Source: DASWNP01 sp035537095 (GTDB lineage Bacteria; Acidobacteriota; Blastocatellia; Pyrinomonadales; Pyrinomonadaceae). Taken from it: a DNA stretch of 20,823 nt. The position numbers were made by a program, and so were the translations under genes. This document shows positions 1 through 7,176 of the stretch, in pieces. Numbering within the stretch: the stretch's first letter is position 1; every line of letters starts with the position of its first letter. The notes beneath the pieces are model-generated. The model searched no databases, was not told where the DNA came from, and saw nothing but the letters and a program-made list of their open reading frames with translations. The stretch covers positions 1 to 20,823 of the forward strand of contig DATLMV010000290.1 of NCBI GenBank assembly GCA_035537095.1. Reading direction: 5' to 3'.

Positions 1-120
1 TTTGGTGAAATCATGAAGTTGTTCCCGAAGAAGATACATGCGACGACGCTCGCTGGCTTTATCTTGAAGGTCAGCCTGTTTTTATTCGCCTATCAAATTG
101 ATAAGGCGTTCATTCAATAA
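1..120 (+). CDS. C-terminal end of an unidentified membrane protein (partial)
   Basis: Reading frame 1 is open from the window edge to a TAA at 118-120, giving 39 residues. The fragment has a basic stretch (KLFPKK) followed by a hydrophobic segment (LAGFILKVSLFLFAY) and ends in DKAFIQ. This looks like the last transmembrane helix of an integral membrane protein. The 5' part lies outside the window, so no family can be assigned. Low-G+C codons such as TTT and TTA are more common here than in the next genes, but the piece is too short to judge transfer. Confidence 0.5.
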   Translation, partial: FGEIMKLFPKKIHATTLAGFILKVSLFLFAYQIDKAFIQ

Positions 121-135
121 CCCGCAACTTAGGTT

Positions 136-157
136 ATTTACGATTCACGATTGACGA
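136..157. repeat. Single arm of the AATCGTG-type heptamer repeat
   Basis: This stretch reads as phased 7-mers of the type ATTTACG, ATTCACG, ATTGACG. It matches the right-hand arms of the palindromes at 11928-11955, 18385-18412 and 19001-19028, and like the last it is followed by AGTT. No matching left arm lies between it and the upstream stop codon at 120, so it looks like a solo or decayed copy. It lies just upstream of the PrcB-like gene. Confidence 0.7.
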
Positions 158-185
158 GTTGTATGCTGGCATGGAGGAAAGAGAG

Positions 186-1196
186 ATGATGTTGGGAATG
201 AGGATGAGTTTGGCGGTCGGGTTGATGTTGTCGGTCGTGCAGGGCGCGCTCGGGCTGGCATGCGGTGCGAATCAGGGGCGGCAGACGACGCCGCAGGGCA
301 ACGTCGCAAAAAACAGCCCGCAGGACAACACCGCGCAGAGCAACACGACGCCCGCGCCGACACCCGCGAGCGCGAGGGAGGGAACCGTGAGCGACGCTTT
401 GAAGGTTCTGGCAGAGGGCGGTTACGGCAAGGTCACGGATGCTTTCGTCGCGGTCGTGCGCGATGCGGAGACCTACGCGGCGTTGCGCGAGTTGGCGGGC
501 GACGCGCCTGAGTTGAGGGCGGATTTCTTCAAGACGAATATCGTCGTCGCGGCGTTTCTCGGCACGCGCAACACGGGCGGCTTCGGCGTCCAAATCACGC
601 GCGGCGCGACGGGCGCGACCGTGCGCGTCGCCGAGACGACGCCGCCCAAAGGCGCGATGACGACGCAAGCCCTGACCGCTCCCTTCAAGTTCGTCTCGAT
701 GGCGGCGAACGCGCAAGAAGCCTTGCAGCTTGAGTTGGACACGGCTTGGACGCGCGCGGGGCGGCCCTATCGTTTGCGCGACGGCGAGTTCACGTCGAGC
801 GGCGGTCTGGCGGGACGCGCAGAGCAGTTTCGTCTGGAAGGCGACCTGCGCGTGTTGCGTCTGGACAAACTCGTCACGGTCGTCTTCGACCTGCACGGCA
901 CGGGTGCGGGCACGCGCCCGCGCACGTTGCAGACGGCGGCGACGGGCCTCGTCGAATCTCAAGTGGGCTTTCGCCTCCCGCGCCTCGTAAGCGGCTCGCT
1001 CGTCGGATGGCCCAACGGCGGCCTGCGCGCCAGCGGACAGTTGACCGGCGACGAGAGCAAACTCACGCTCGCCTTCGAGCCGCTGCCCGCCAACGCCTCC
1101 GATAGTTTTCAAGGACAAGGCAAACTCTCAGCCGACGCCACCGGCCCCGCACCGCCCAAGAAACCCGCGACGCGTCCCGACGAAATGCCCATGTAG
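186..1196 (+). CDS. Exported protein with PrcB-like C-terminal domain
   Basis: The ATG at 186 is chosen because GGAGG at 173-177 sits 8 nt upstream; a TTG at 159 and an ATG at 171 are in frame but lack a better site. The 336-residue product starts with a hydrophobic signal sequence (about residues 3-25) ending in GLACG, which resembles but does not fully match a lipobox (Cys26). A low-complexity linker rich in N, Q, T and P follows. Residues about 118-175 contain NIVVAAFLGTRNTGGFGVQI and a TTPPKGAMTTQ stretch. These match the conserved core of PrcB-type domains, named after the PrcB protein that stabilises the Treponema PrcA-PrtP protease complex. The C-terminal half (about 180-310) has no family I recognise and ends in a Pro-rich tail. 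Likely secreted or lipid-anchored; the domain call is fairly secure, the function is not. Confidence 0.75.
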   Translation: MMLGMRMSLAVGLMLSVVQGALGLACGANQGRQTTPQGNVAKNSPQDNTAQSNTTPAPTPASAREGTVSDALKVLAEGGYGKVTDAFVAVVRDAETYAALRELAGDAPELRADFFKTNIVVAAFLGTRNTGGFGVQITRGATGATVRVAETTPPKGAMTTQALTAPFKFVSMAANAQEALQLELDTAWTRAGRPYRLRDGEFTSSGGLAGRAEQFRLEGDLRVLRLDKLVTVVFDLHGTGAGTRPRTLQTAATGLVESQVGFRLPRLVSGSLVGWPNGGLRASGQLTGDESKLTLAFEPLPANASDSFQGQGKLSADATGPAPPKKPATRPDEMPM

Positions 1197-1206
1197 CCCA
1201 AAGAAT

Positions 1207-1299
1207 GAAAGGGGTAAGGGGAAAGGTCAAAAGGGAAAAGGGAATCAAGCAGTTTGCTCTATCCCTTTCGCCCTTTAACCTTTCCCCTTTTCCCCTTTC
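1207..1299. repeat. Heptamer-repeat palindrome between convergent genes
   Basis: The left arm reads as 7-mers GAAAGGG, GTAAGGG, GAAAGGT, CAAAAGG, GAAAAGG from 1207. The right arm (about 1262-1299) is its near-perfect reverse complement, ending in CCCCTTTC. The loop is centred near 1250. The element fills the gap between the converging PrcB-like gene and the class III aminotransferase gene, so it could act as a two-way terminator. A T-rich run follows on the plus strand. Confidence 0.8.
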
Positions 1300-1316
1300 T
1301 CTTTTTGTCTGTCCTG

Positions 1317-2684
1317 TTAATTTGCAGCGCACGAGGCGGCGATGGCGTCGTCGAAGAGTTCGAGTGCAACGTCAACTTGCTCGCGTGTGAGGATGAGCGG
1401 GGGCGACCAGCGAATCGTGTTGTTGCCCGCGCCGAGGATAACGAGGCCGCGATTGAAGCATTCGATTTCGATGCGGTCGCGCAGTTCGCGGTCGGGCCGC
1501 ATCGTCTCGCGGTTCTCGACAAACTCGACGCCGAGCATCATCCCCATCCCGCGCACGTCGCCGATGCAGCCGTGCTTCGTCATCAACTTTTCCAGACCGC
1601 TCTTGAGATACGCGCCGACCTCCGCGCTGTTGGCGACGAGTTCGCGTTCGAGCAGTTCGATGGTCTTCAGCGCGGCGGCGATGGCGACGGGATTGCCGCC
1701 GAAGGTCGAGGCATGCGCGCCGGGTTGCCAGTCCATCAGGTCGGCGCGCGCGACGCATGCGCCCATAGGCATCCCCGAAGCGATGCCTTTGGCGAGGCAG
1801 ATGATGTCAGGCTTGAGGTCGTAGTGGTCGCTCGCGAACATCTTGCCCGTGCGTCCCATCCCCGATTGCACTTCATCCACGATGAGCAGGATGCCGTGCT
1901 CGTCGCAGATTCGACGCAGACCCTGCAAGAACTCCTTCGGCGCGGGGACGTAGCCGCCCTCGCCCTGCACGCATTCGACGACAATCGCCGCGCACTCTTC
2001 CGGCGGCAGAGTTGTCTTGAACAGTCGCTCCTCGATCCATTCCAGACCGCCGAGACAGCACGAGCCGTCCGCACACTTGCCGAGATTGAAGGGACAGCGC
2101 AGGCAGTAGGCGTAAGGGACGTGCGTCACGTCGAGCGCCTGACGGCGGAAGCCTTTGCGCTGCGCGACTCTCGACGACGTGAGCGAGAGCGAGCCGAGCG
2201 TGCGCCCGTGAAAGCTGTTGAAGAAGGCGATAAACTTTTCGCGTCCCGTCGCGTGCATCGCGAGTTTCAGAGCGGTCTCGACGGCTTCCGTGCCGCTGTT
2301 GGCGAAGTGCGTGCGCGTCGGCGAGGGGACGGGGACGATCTCGTCGAGCTTCTGCGCGAGTTGCGGCATGTGCCGGTAGTAATAGTCCGTGCCGCACATG
2401 TGTATCAGTTCCGCCGCTTGGCTTTGAATGGCGGCGACGACTTCCGGGTGACAATGACCCGTCGAGCAGACGGCGACTCCGGCGTTGCAGTCAAGAAAAA
2501 TATTGCCGTCAACATCTTCAACCCAGACGCCCGACGCGCGTTCGACGACGAGCTTGAAGGACGGGCGCGGGTACGAAGGCGTGACGTATTGCGCGTCGGC
2601 CTCGACAATCTGCTGACCCTTCGGGCCGGGCAGGGCGGTTTTGATTTCGGGCCTCTCCGGCGGCGCGATGATGGTGGTAGACAT
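1317..2684 (-). CDS. Class III PLP-dependent aminotransferase (ornithine/4-aminobutyrate/racemase type)
   Basis: This 455-residue fold-type I PLP enzyme shows SGTEA (130-134), HGRTLGSLSLTS (159-170), DEVQSGMGRTG (270-280), the PLP lysine in LAKG (K299) and HASTFGGNP (324-332), in class III order. The family transfers omega- or alpha-amino groups of ornithine, GABA, acetylornithine or similar, and some members are broad-range amino-acid racemases. A cysteine-rich insert at about 192-210 (C194, C197, C204, C209, C210) recalls the archaeal/bacterial subgroup with a YCxRCPF segment. Exact substrate cannot be fixed from sequence. The ATG at 2684 is preceded on the minus strand by AAGGAG, a clear ribosome binding site. 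It lies downstream of cysS across 380 bp of repeat-rich DNA, so it may have its own promoter. Confidence 0.9.
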   Translation of the reverse strand: MSTTIIAPPERPEIKTALPGPKGQQIVEADAQYVTPSYPRPSFKLVVERASGVWVEDVDGNIFLDCNAGVAVCSTGHCHPEVVAAIQSQAAELIHMCGTDYYYRHMPQLAQKLDEIVPVPSPTRTHFANSGTEAVETALKLAMHATGREKFIAFFNSFHGRTLGSLSLTSSRVAQRKGFRRQALDVTHVPYAYCLRCPFNLGKCADGSCCLGGLEWIEERLFKTTLPPEECAAIVVECVQGEGGYVPAPKEFLQGLRRICDEHGILLIVDEVQSGMGRTGKMFASDHYDLKPDIICLAKGIASGMPMGACVARADLMDWQPGAHASTFGGNPVAIAAALKTIELLERELVANSAEVGAYLKSGLEKLMTKHGCIGDVRGMGMMLGVEFVENRETMRPDRELRDRIEIECFNRGLVILGAGNNTIRWSPPLILTREQVDVALELFDDAIAASCAAN

Positions 2685-2905
2685 ACGGATTTCTCCTTAA
2701 CTATCGAAAGGCGAGGGGTTCGGGATTGGAAATTTGAGAGATGAACGGCGCGCTGATTTGCAGAGACGACGTGATGGGCGCGGTTAGCCCGCGAAGATGT
2801 GCGCGCGTGCTTCGAGCGGTCGAAGATGGCAGGTGTAGGAGTTGAACTTGAAAGAGGTCACGTTGTTTTAGCTTTCCCTGAAAGAGGCGCGGCCATCATA
2901 CAAAC

Positions 2906-2928
2906 ATCTATTGCTTCATGCAATAGAT
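2906..2928. repeat. Short perfect hairpin
   Basis: ATCTATTGC (2906-2914) and GCAATAGAT (2920-2928) are perfect reverse complements around a TTCAT loop. No T-run follows on the minus strand, so a classical terminator is not evident. It abuts and slightly overlaps the heptamer arm starting at 2926. Confidence 0.6.
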
Positions 2929-3086
2929 AGACGATGGACGATGGCCGGAGATGTTTTGTCTGTCGTCTGTGAATGCTCGGACGGCAGATGATAGATGAGA
3001 GGGAAGCTTTCCTGCCGTAGATGATAGATGAGAAGGAAGCTTTCTTCCGTCCTTCGTCCATCGTCTATCGTCCATCGTCTATCGTC
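2926..3086. repeat. GATAGAC/GATGGAC heptamer inverted repeat overlapping the cysS stop
   Basis: The left arm (2926-2944) reads GATAGAC GATGGAC GATGG. The right arm (3059-3086) is four 7-mers alternating CATCGTC and TATCGTC, with a variant unit CTTCGTC just before. The segment 3065-3083 is the reverse complement of the left arm with one mismatch. The right arm enters cysS: the cysS stop codon (3065-3067) and its last codons are repeat sequence. The 114-nt interior carries two direct repeats. Confidence 0.8.
2986..3044. repeat. Two 26-nt direct repeats, period 33
   Basis: Copies at 2986-3011 and 3019-3044 differ at a single position. Each runs from AGATGATAGATGAGA to GGAAGCTTTC. They lie inside the loop of the surrounding heptamer inverted repeat. 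A similar GGAAGCTTC core is seen beside the GGGATGA array in thiL near 5671. Confidence 0.8.
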
Positions 3087-4486
3087 CTCTTTTTCCAGCG
3101 CACGCCGTCGCGGGTGTCTTCGAGGATGATGCCGCGCTCAAGTAGGGCGTCGCGGATTTGGTCGGCGCGTGCGAAGTCGCGGCGGTGGCGCGCTTCCTGT
3201 CGTTCGTCTATCAGCGTTTGAATCTCGGCGTCGAGGATTTCGCGCGTCTGCTGGCCGAAGATGTTGAGGACGGAATCGAAGCGTTCGAGGAGGGCGAGCA
3301 GGTCGCGGCGGTCGTCCGAGCGGAGTTGGCTGTTGTCTATCGCGGTGTTCACTTCGCGCGCGAGATTATGGATGGCGGCGAGCGCGACCGAGGTGTTGAG
3401 ATCGTCGTCGAGACCGGCTTCGAAATCTTCGAGGGCGCGTGCCGCCGCCGCGCGCACGGTCGGGTTCGTGCCCGCTTCGGCGCGCGCTTCCGTGAGACGC
3501 GCGCGAAAATCGCGGAGGCTGCCGACGGTCTTCTCCGCGCCGCGCAAGCCTTCGAGCGTGAAGTTGAGTTGCTTGCGATAGGGCACGCTCAAGAGCAGAT
3601 AACGGATGCTCGCGGGGTCGAAGCCGAGATGCGTCAGGTCGCGGAAGGTGTAGTAGTTGCCTTTCGACTTCGACATTGACTCGCCCTCGACCTTGAGATG
3701 CTCGGAGTGCAGCCAATAGCGTGCGAAGGGTTGCGCGGTCGCCGCTTCGCTCTGCGCAATCTCGTTTTCGTGATGCGGGAAAACCAAGTCAATGCCGCCC
3801 GCGTGGATGTCGAAGGTCTCGCCGAGATACTTCATTGACATGGCCGAGCATTCGATGTGCCAGCCGGGACGACCGCGACCGACGACAGTTTCCCAAGAAG
3901 GCTCATGCTCGGATTCGGCGGCCTTCCAGAGCGCGAAGTCGCGCGCGTCCTCTTTGTCATACTTGTCGGTGTCAACGCGTTCGCTCGCGCCCGCGATGTT
4001 GCCCGCGAAGTTGATCTTCGAGAGCTTGCCGTAGCCGGGAAACGAACTGATGCGATAGTAAATCGAACCTTCAGACTCGTACGCGCTCCCGTTCGCCAGA
4101 AGCTTCTCGATCAGCGCGGCCATCTCCTCGATGTGTTGGGTGGCGCGCGGCATGCGGTCGGGGGGCAGGCAGCCGAGCGCGGCGAAGTCCTCGCGGAAGG
4201 CTTCGATATAGCGCGCCGTGTAGGCGTCGAGCGAGAGACCGGCCTTCTGCGATTCGTTGATGATGCGGTCATCTACGTCCGTGATGTTCATCACGTAGGT
4301 GACGCTGTAGCCCTTGTAGGTGAGATAGCGGCGCAGCGTGTCGCCGAAGATGCCGAGCGAACGAAAGTTGCCGATGTGCGCGTAGTCCCAGACGGTCGGG
4401 CCGCAGAAATAGACCCGCACCTCGCCCTCGCGCAACGGTTTGAACTCTTCGAGTTGACCGGACAGCGTGTTGTGAAATCTCAGCAT
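3065..4486 (-). CDS. cysS: Cysteinyl-tRNA synthetase
   Basis: The 473-residue class I aminoacyl-tRNA synthetase charges tRNA-Cys with cysteine in the cytoplasm. It shows the HIGH-type motif as HIGN (37-40), the KMSKS-type motif as SMSKSK (270-275) and the family zinc ligands C28, C213, H238 and E242 in the spacing known from E. coli CysS. The C-terminal tRNA-binding part (about 330-460) is present, so length is normal. The ATG at 4486 is preceded on the minus strand by AAAGG about 9 nt away. The last residues (TIDDGR) and the TAG stop are encoded by the heptamer repeat arm at 3059-3086, so the tail has been shaped by the repeat. It follows thiL by 107 bp on the same strand and may be co-transcribed with it. 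Confidence 0.97.
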   Translation of the reverse strand: MLRFHNTLSGQLEEFKPLREGEVRVYFCGPTVWDYAHIGNFRSLGIFGDTLRRYLTYKGYSVTYVMNITDVDDRIINESQKAGLSLDAYTARYIEAFREDFAALGCLPPDRMPRATQHIEEMAALIEKLLANGSAYESEGSIYYRISSFPGYGKLSKINFAGNIAGASERVDTDKYDKEDARDFALWKAAESEHEPSWETVVGRGRPGWHIECSAMSMKYLGETFDIHAGGIDLVFPHHENEIAQSEAATAQPFARYWLHSEHLKVEGESMSKSKGNYYTFRDLTHLGFDPASIRYLLLSVPYRKQLNFTLEGLRGAEKTVGSLRDFRARLTEARAEAGTNPTVRAAAARALEDFEAGLDDDLNTSVALAAIHNLAREVNTAIDNSQLRSDDRRDLLALLERFDSVLNIFGQQTREILDAEIQTLIDERQEARHRRDFARADQIRDALLERGIILEDTRDGVRWKKRTIDDGR

Positions 4487-4593
4487 CTCTCAAACCTTTA
4501 CGAAAACAGAGGCGACAAAAGTTCTCGAAAACAGGAGTCTAGGCAAGTCGCCGCGACGAGTCAAACCGGACTTGCCCGGAGGCCGCGAGGCGA

Positions 4594-5847
4594 CTACTTG
4601 CGCGCGCTTCGTTTGAAGTGTGCGAAGCCCGCCGGACGCAGGACTTCCGGCGCGCGCCCTTCGCGCAGGAGCATGACGCGCCGCGCCGCATCATTCGTCA
4701 CTTCGCCGATTTCCGTGAGACGGACGCCGTCCAACTCATCCGGCAGGCGCGCGGCGCGACGTGGACGGACGGTGAAAAGCAACTCGAAATCCTCGCCGCC
4801 GTGGAGCGCGAGCGAGAGGGCATCGGTTGTTTGCGGAAGCGCGTGAGCGGCGTCGTCATCTAGGCGTGCCTGAGCGATGGACGGGTCTGAGGGAATCCGC
4901 GACGCGTCTATCTTCGCGCCGACGCCGCTCTCGCGGCAGAGGTGCGCGAGGTCTGAGGAGAGGCCGTCGCTCAAATCAATCATGGAGGTGGCGAGGCGTT
5001 GCTCGCAGAGCCACGCGCCCCATGCGAGGCGCGGCGTCGGGCGCAGTTGTCGAAGCATCAGACGTTCGCGCGCGCGTCGCACGCGGTCACGCGTGCTCTT
5101 TCCCGTCGAGCCTGTGCGGTTCGCGTCGAGATGCGCGCTGCCTGTGCGGTTCGCTTTGAGACGCGCGCCGCCTTCGAGCAGGCGGAGTCCGGCGGACGCG
5201 CCGCCGAGCGTGCCGGTGACGTAGATACGGTCGCCCGCGCGCGCCCCCGCACGCAGCAACGCACGACCGCGCGCCACTTCGCCGAGCACAATGGAATCAA
5301 CGACGACGTGCGCGGGCGTGCGCGAGACGTCGCCGCCGACGAGCGTCACCCGATGCTCAAGGGCCAGCGCGTCGAAGCCTTCGTAGAACTGTTCGAGGAA
5401 ATCGGTTTGCCAAACGTCGTGCGGGACGCCGACGGAGAGCAGCGCCCAGAGCGGGCGCGCGCCCATCGCGGCGATGTCGGAGAGCGAGACGGCGAGAGCC
5501 TTGTGGCCGAGCATGTGCGGCGGCGTGTACCCGCGCCGGAAATCAATCTCTTCGACGAGCATGTCGGCGGTCACAACCAAGTCGCCCGACGCGCGCGCCT
5601 GTCGCAGCACGGCGGCATCGTCGCCGATACCGTGAATCAGGGATGAGGGATGAGGGATGAGGGATGAAGCGGAAGCTTCGCGTTGACGGGATTCGTCTTG
5701 AGGCGTTGCCTGTCGTTTGAGCGTTCGGCGGCGGATGTGTTCGATGAAGTCGAACTCGTCGCGCGAGGCGGACTGTTTCGTAGAAGGTTGCTGCGTCAGT
5801 TTTTTTGCAGAGAGACGGCGGGTTCGCTTTCCCCCTTCTTCATTCAT
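4594..5847 (-). CDS. thiL: Thiamine-monophosphate kinase with two repeat-derived insertions
   Basis: ThiL phosphorylates thiamine monophosphate to thiamine diphosphate with ATP. The family core is clear: an EFDFIEHIRR segment (31-40), GIGDDAAVL (73-81), the TADMLVE(E) metal-site stretch (93-100), SDIAAMGARP (123-132), GGDVSRT (171-177) and DLSDGLSSDL (291-300), ending with a GGEDFELLF segment. At 417 residues it is clearly longer than usual (about 320-350). The extra length sits at residues about 41-71, which include SSLIPHPSSLI encoded by four GGGATGA units (5640-5667), and at about 229-259, which hold two ANRTGS copies from a 30-bp duplication. The ATG at 5847 has GGAGGG 7 nt upstream on the minus strand (5860-5855), and both lie in a heptamer array. 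It starts 27 bp after the class I aminotransferase gene, so they probably form one operon. Confidence 0.93.
   Translation of the reverse strand: MNEEGGKRTRRLSAKKLTQQPSTKQSASRDEFDFIEHIRRRTLKRQATPQDESRQREASASSLIPHPSSLIHGIGDDAAVLRQARASGDLVVTADMLVEEIDFRRGYTPPHMLGHKALAVSLSDIAAMGARPLWALLSVGVPHDVWQTDFLEQFYEGFDALALEHRVTLVGGDVSRTPAHVVVDSIVLGEVARGRALLRAGARAGDRIYVTGTLGGASAGLRLLEGGARLKANRTGSAHLDANRTGSTGKSTRDRVRRARERLMLRQLRPTPRLAWGAWLCEQRLATSMIDLSDGLSSDLAHLCRESGVGAKIDASRIPSDPSIAQARLDDDAAHALPQTTDALSLALHGGEDFELLFTVRPRRAARLPDELDGVRLTEIGEVTNDAARRVMLLREGRAPEVLRPAGFAHFKRSARK
5111..5168. repeat. In-frame 30-bp tandem duplication inside thiL
   Basis: Two 28-nt copies at 5111-5138 and 5141-5168, each starting CCTGTGCGGTTCGC, differ at three positions and repeat every 30 bp. 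On the thiL strand they encode two 10-residue units containing ANRTGS (residues 232-237 and 242-247). Because the period is a multiple of three, copy number does not alter the frame. The segment sits where typical ThiL proteins have a short loop. Confidence 0.8.
5640..5667. repeat. Perfect (GGGATGA)x4 array inside thiL
   Basis: Four exact GGGATGA units, 28 nt in total, lie within the thiL coding region and are read on the minus strand as SSLIPHPSSLI just before GIGDDAAVL. The array is the inverted partner of the four-unit array at 5844-5871. The intervening 176 bp encode the ThiL N terminus. Gain or loss of one unit would shift the reading frame. Confidence 0.9.
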
Positions 5848-5871
5848 CCCTCATCCCTCCGCCCTCATCCC
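5844..5871. repeat. Four-unit GGGATGA-type array supplying the thiL ribosome binding site and start
   Basis: On the minus strand the units read GGGATGA, GGGCGGA, GGGATGA, GGGATGA. The variant second unit creates the GGAGGG Shine-Dalgarno sequence and the last unit overlaps the thiL ATG at 5847. It fills the 27-bp gap between the class I aminotransferase stop and thiL. Its reverse complement matches 5640-5667 with two mismatches. Confidence 0.85.
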
Positions 5872-5874
5872 TTG

Positions 5875-7044
5875 TTAAAGATGCTTTCGCATGGAATCGA
5901 GGCCCGCTTCGATGGTTTCGAGGGGGAGGGAGAAGGAGAAGCGGAGGTGTCCTTCGCCGTGTTCGCCGAAGACGACGCCGGGGACGGTGGCGACCTGCGC
6001 GCGGTCGAGCAGGATTTCGGCGGCGGCGCGGCTGTCGGCGTTGATGCGCGTCACGTCGGGGAAGGCGTAGAAGGCTCCGGCGGGCGCGGCGCAGGTCAGC
6101 CCGAGTTCGTTGAGTCCGGCGACGAGCAGGTCGCGCCGCGCGCGATACTGCTGGCGGGCCGAGTCGAGAAAGTCGTCCACTTCGTTGAAGGCGGCGAGCG
6201 CGCCCCATTGGGAGGGCGTCGAGACGCCGTTGGTCGAATAGAGAAGCGTCTTCCGGAGGCCCGTCATCCACGGCTCGGTAGCGACCGCGTAGCCCATCCG
6301 CCAGCCGGTCATCGCGTAGGATTTCGAGAGCGTGAAGGTCGTGATGGTGCGCTCGAACATGCCTTCGAGCGAAGCGATGGAGACGTGCTCGCCGTCGTAG
6401 ACAAGGTCTTCGTAAGCCTCGTCGGCAATCACGATGAGGTCGTGCTGGCGCGCAAAACGCGCGACCGCTTCGGCCTCGTCGCGCGTGAAGACGACGCCCG
6501 CCGGATTCTGCGGCGTGTTGTAGTAGATGGCGCGCGTGCGCGGCGTCGTGTAGCGCGCGAGGGTTTCGCCGAAACCGGCGCGGCGTGCCTCTCCGGTCGG
6601 GACGAGGACGGTCGTGCCTTCGCAATGCGCGATGAGGTCTTTGATCGGCGTCCAGAAGGGAGAGAAGACGAGCACTTCTTCGCCCGGATTGACCGTTGAC
6701 TGGAACGCGCCGAAGAGACCCTGCATCCCGCCGTTCAAGACTACGACGTTCGCTTCGAGCGCGGGGATGCGATTGCGCGAACTCACTTTGGCGGCGATGG
6801 CCGCGCGCAGTTCCTCGATGCCGGACGAGGGCGCATAGCGCGTCTTGTTCTCTTCGAGCGCGCGCCGGGTGGCGGCCTTGATGGGTTCGGGCGTGTTGAG
6901 AAAAGGTTCGCCGCCTTCAAACTGAAAGACGCGCGCTCCCCCGGCGCGCAGTTGCATAATCCGGTTACGGATTTTAACGATGTCGGAGAAGCCGACTTTA
7001 TCGAGGCGCGCGGCGAGGCGTAGAGAGACTGTCGGCGTTGACAC
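5875..7044 (-). CDS. Class I/II PLP-dependent aminotransferase (aspartate aminotransferase-like)
   Basis: This 389-residue fold-type I PLP enzyme has the class I signature: YAPSSGIEELR (70-80), YNTPQNPAG (175-183, N180), ADEAYEDLVYDG (207-218, D208 and Y211) and the Schiff-base lysine in LSKSYAMTGWRMGY (K241). An arginine in LRFSFS near the C terminus would bind the substrate carboxylate. It probably transfers the amino group of an amino acid to 2-oxoglutarate; the substrate cannot be named with confidence. The start is a GTG at 7044; GGAGG on the minus strand lies 12 nt upstream, a rather long spacing, and no nearer in-frame start is seen. A consensus TATAAT lies at 7095-7090 on the minus strand. 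It probably heads an operon with thiL and possibly cysS. Confidence 0.92.
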   Translation of the reverse strand: MSTPTVSLRLAARLDKVGFSDIVKIRNRIMQLRAGGARVFQFEGGEPFLNTPEPIKAATRRALEENKTRYAPSSGIEELRAAIAAKVSSRNRIPALEANVVVLNGGMQGLFGAFQSTVNPGEEVLVFSPFWTPIKDLIAHCEGTTVLVPTGEARRAGFGETLARYTTPRTRAIYYNTPQNPAGVVFTRDEAEAVARFARQHDLIVIADEAYEDLVYDGEHVSIASLEGMFERTITTFTLSKSYAMTGWRMGYAVATEPWMTGLRKTLLYSTNGVSTPSQWGALAAFNEVDDFLDSARQQYRARRDLLVAGLNELGLTCAAPAGAFYAFPDVTRINADSRAAAEILLDRAQVATVPGVVFGEHGEGHLRFSFSLPLETIEAGLDSMRKHL

Positions 7045-7089
7045 GTTGGACGTTGAACCTCCAAAAGATTTTTTTTATGGGCGTGTCGG

Positions 7090-7118
7090 ATTATAGAAGG
7101 CAAAGGTTAAAAGGTAAA
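7090..7118 (-). promoter_or_regulatory. Predicted promoter of the aminotransferase-thiL operon
   Basis: On the minus strand a perfect TATAAT runs from 7095 to 7090, with a plausible -35 element TTTACC 17 nt upstream. The -35 element lies in the left arm of the AAAAGGC-type palindrome, so the repeat would be part of the promoter. The leader to the GTG start would be about 40 nt. Confidence 0.5.
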
Positions 7119-7176
7119 AGGCAAAAGACCGGAACCCGACCTCCATGCTTCACTTTTGCCTTTTACCTTTTTACTT
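7101..7176. repeat. AAAAGGC/AAAAGGT heptamer palindrome between divergent genes
   Basis: The left arm has four phased 7-mers (CAAAGGT, TAAAAGG, TAAAAGG, CAAAAGA) at 7101-7128. The right arm (about 7153-7176) is the reverse complement with one extra base. The roughly 24-nt loop is G+C-richer. The same arm type recurs at 19034-19076. Because the flanking genes diverge, this copy cannot serve as their terminator. Confidence 0.8.

Larger units (their letters stand above)
2685..3064. other. Repeat-rich intergenic region between cysS and the class III aminotransferase gene
   Basis: No credible gene is present. Reading upward, the region holds the aminotransferase ribosome binding site, about 200 bp without an evident feature, a perfect hairpin at 2906-2928 (9-bp stem, loop TTCAT), a heptamer-repeat arm at 2926-2944, two direct repeats at 2986-3044 and the opposite heptamer arm beginning at 3059. 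On the minus strand this is the cysS 3' flank followed by the aminotransferase leader. Confidence 0.7.

Noticed and set aside
138..1118. Minus-strand open frame of 326 codons opposite the PrcB-like gene
   Set aside because: It is an Arg-rich shadow frame typical of high-G+C DNA. The plus strand has a signal peptide, a domain match and a ribosome binding site.
1254..2744. Plus-strand open frame of 496 codons opposite the class III aminotransferase
   Set aside because: The minus strand carries every aminotransferase motif and a clear ribosome binding site. The plus frame has no recognisable domain.
5683..6699. Plus-strand open frame of 338 codons across thiL and the class I aminotransferase gene
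   Set aside because: It runs antisense to two genes with intact motifs and has no recognisable content.
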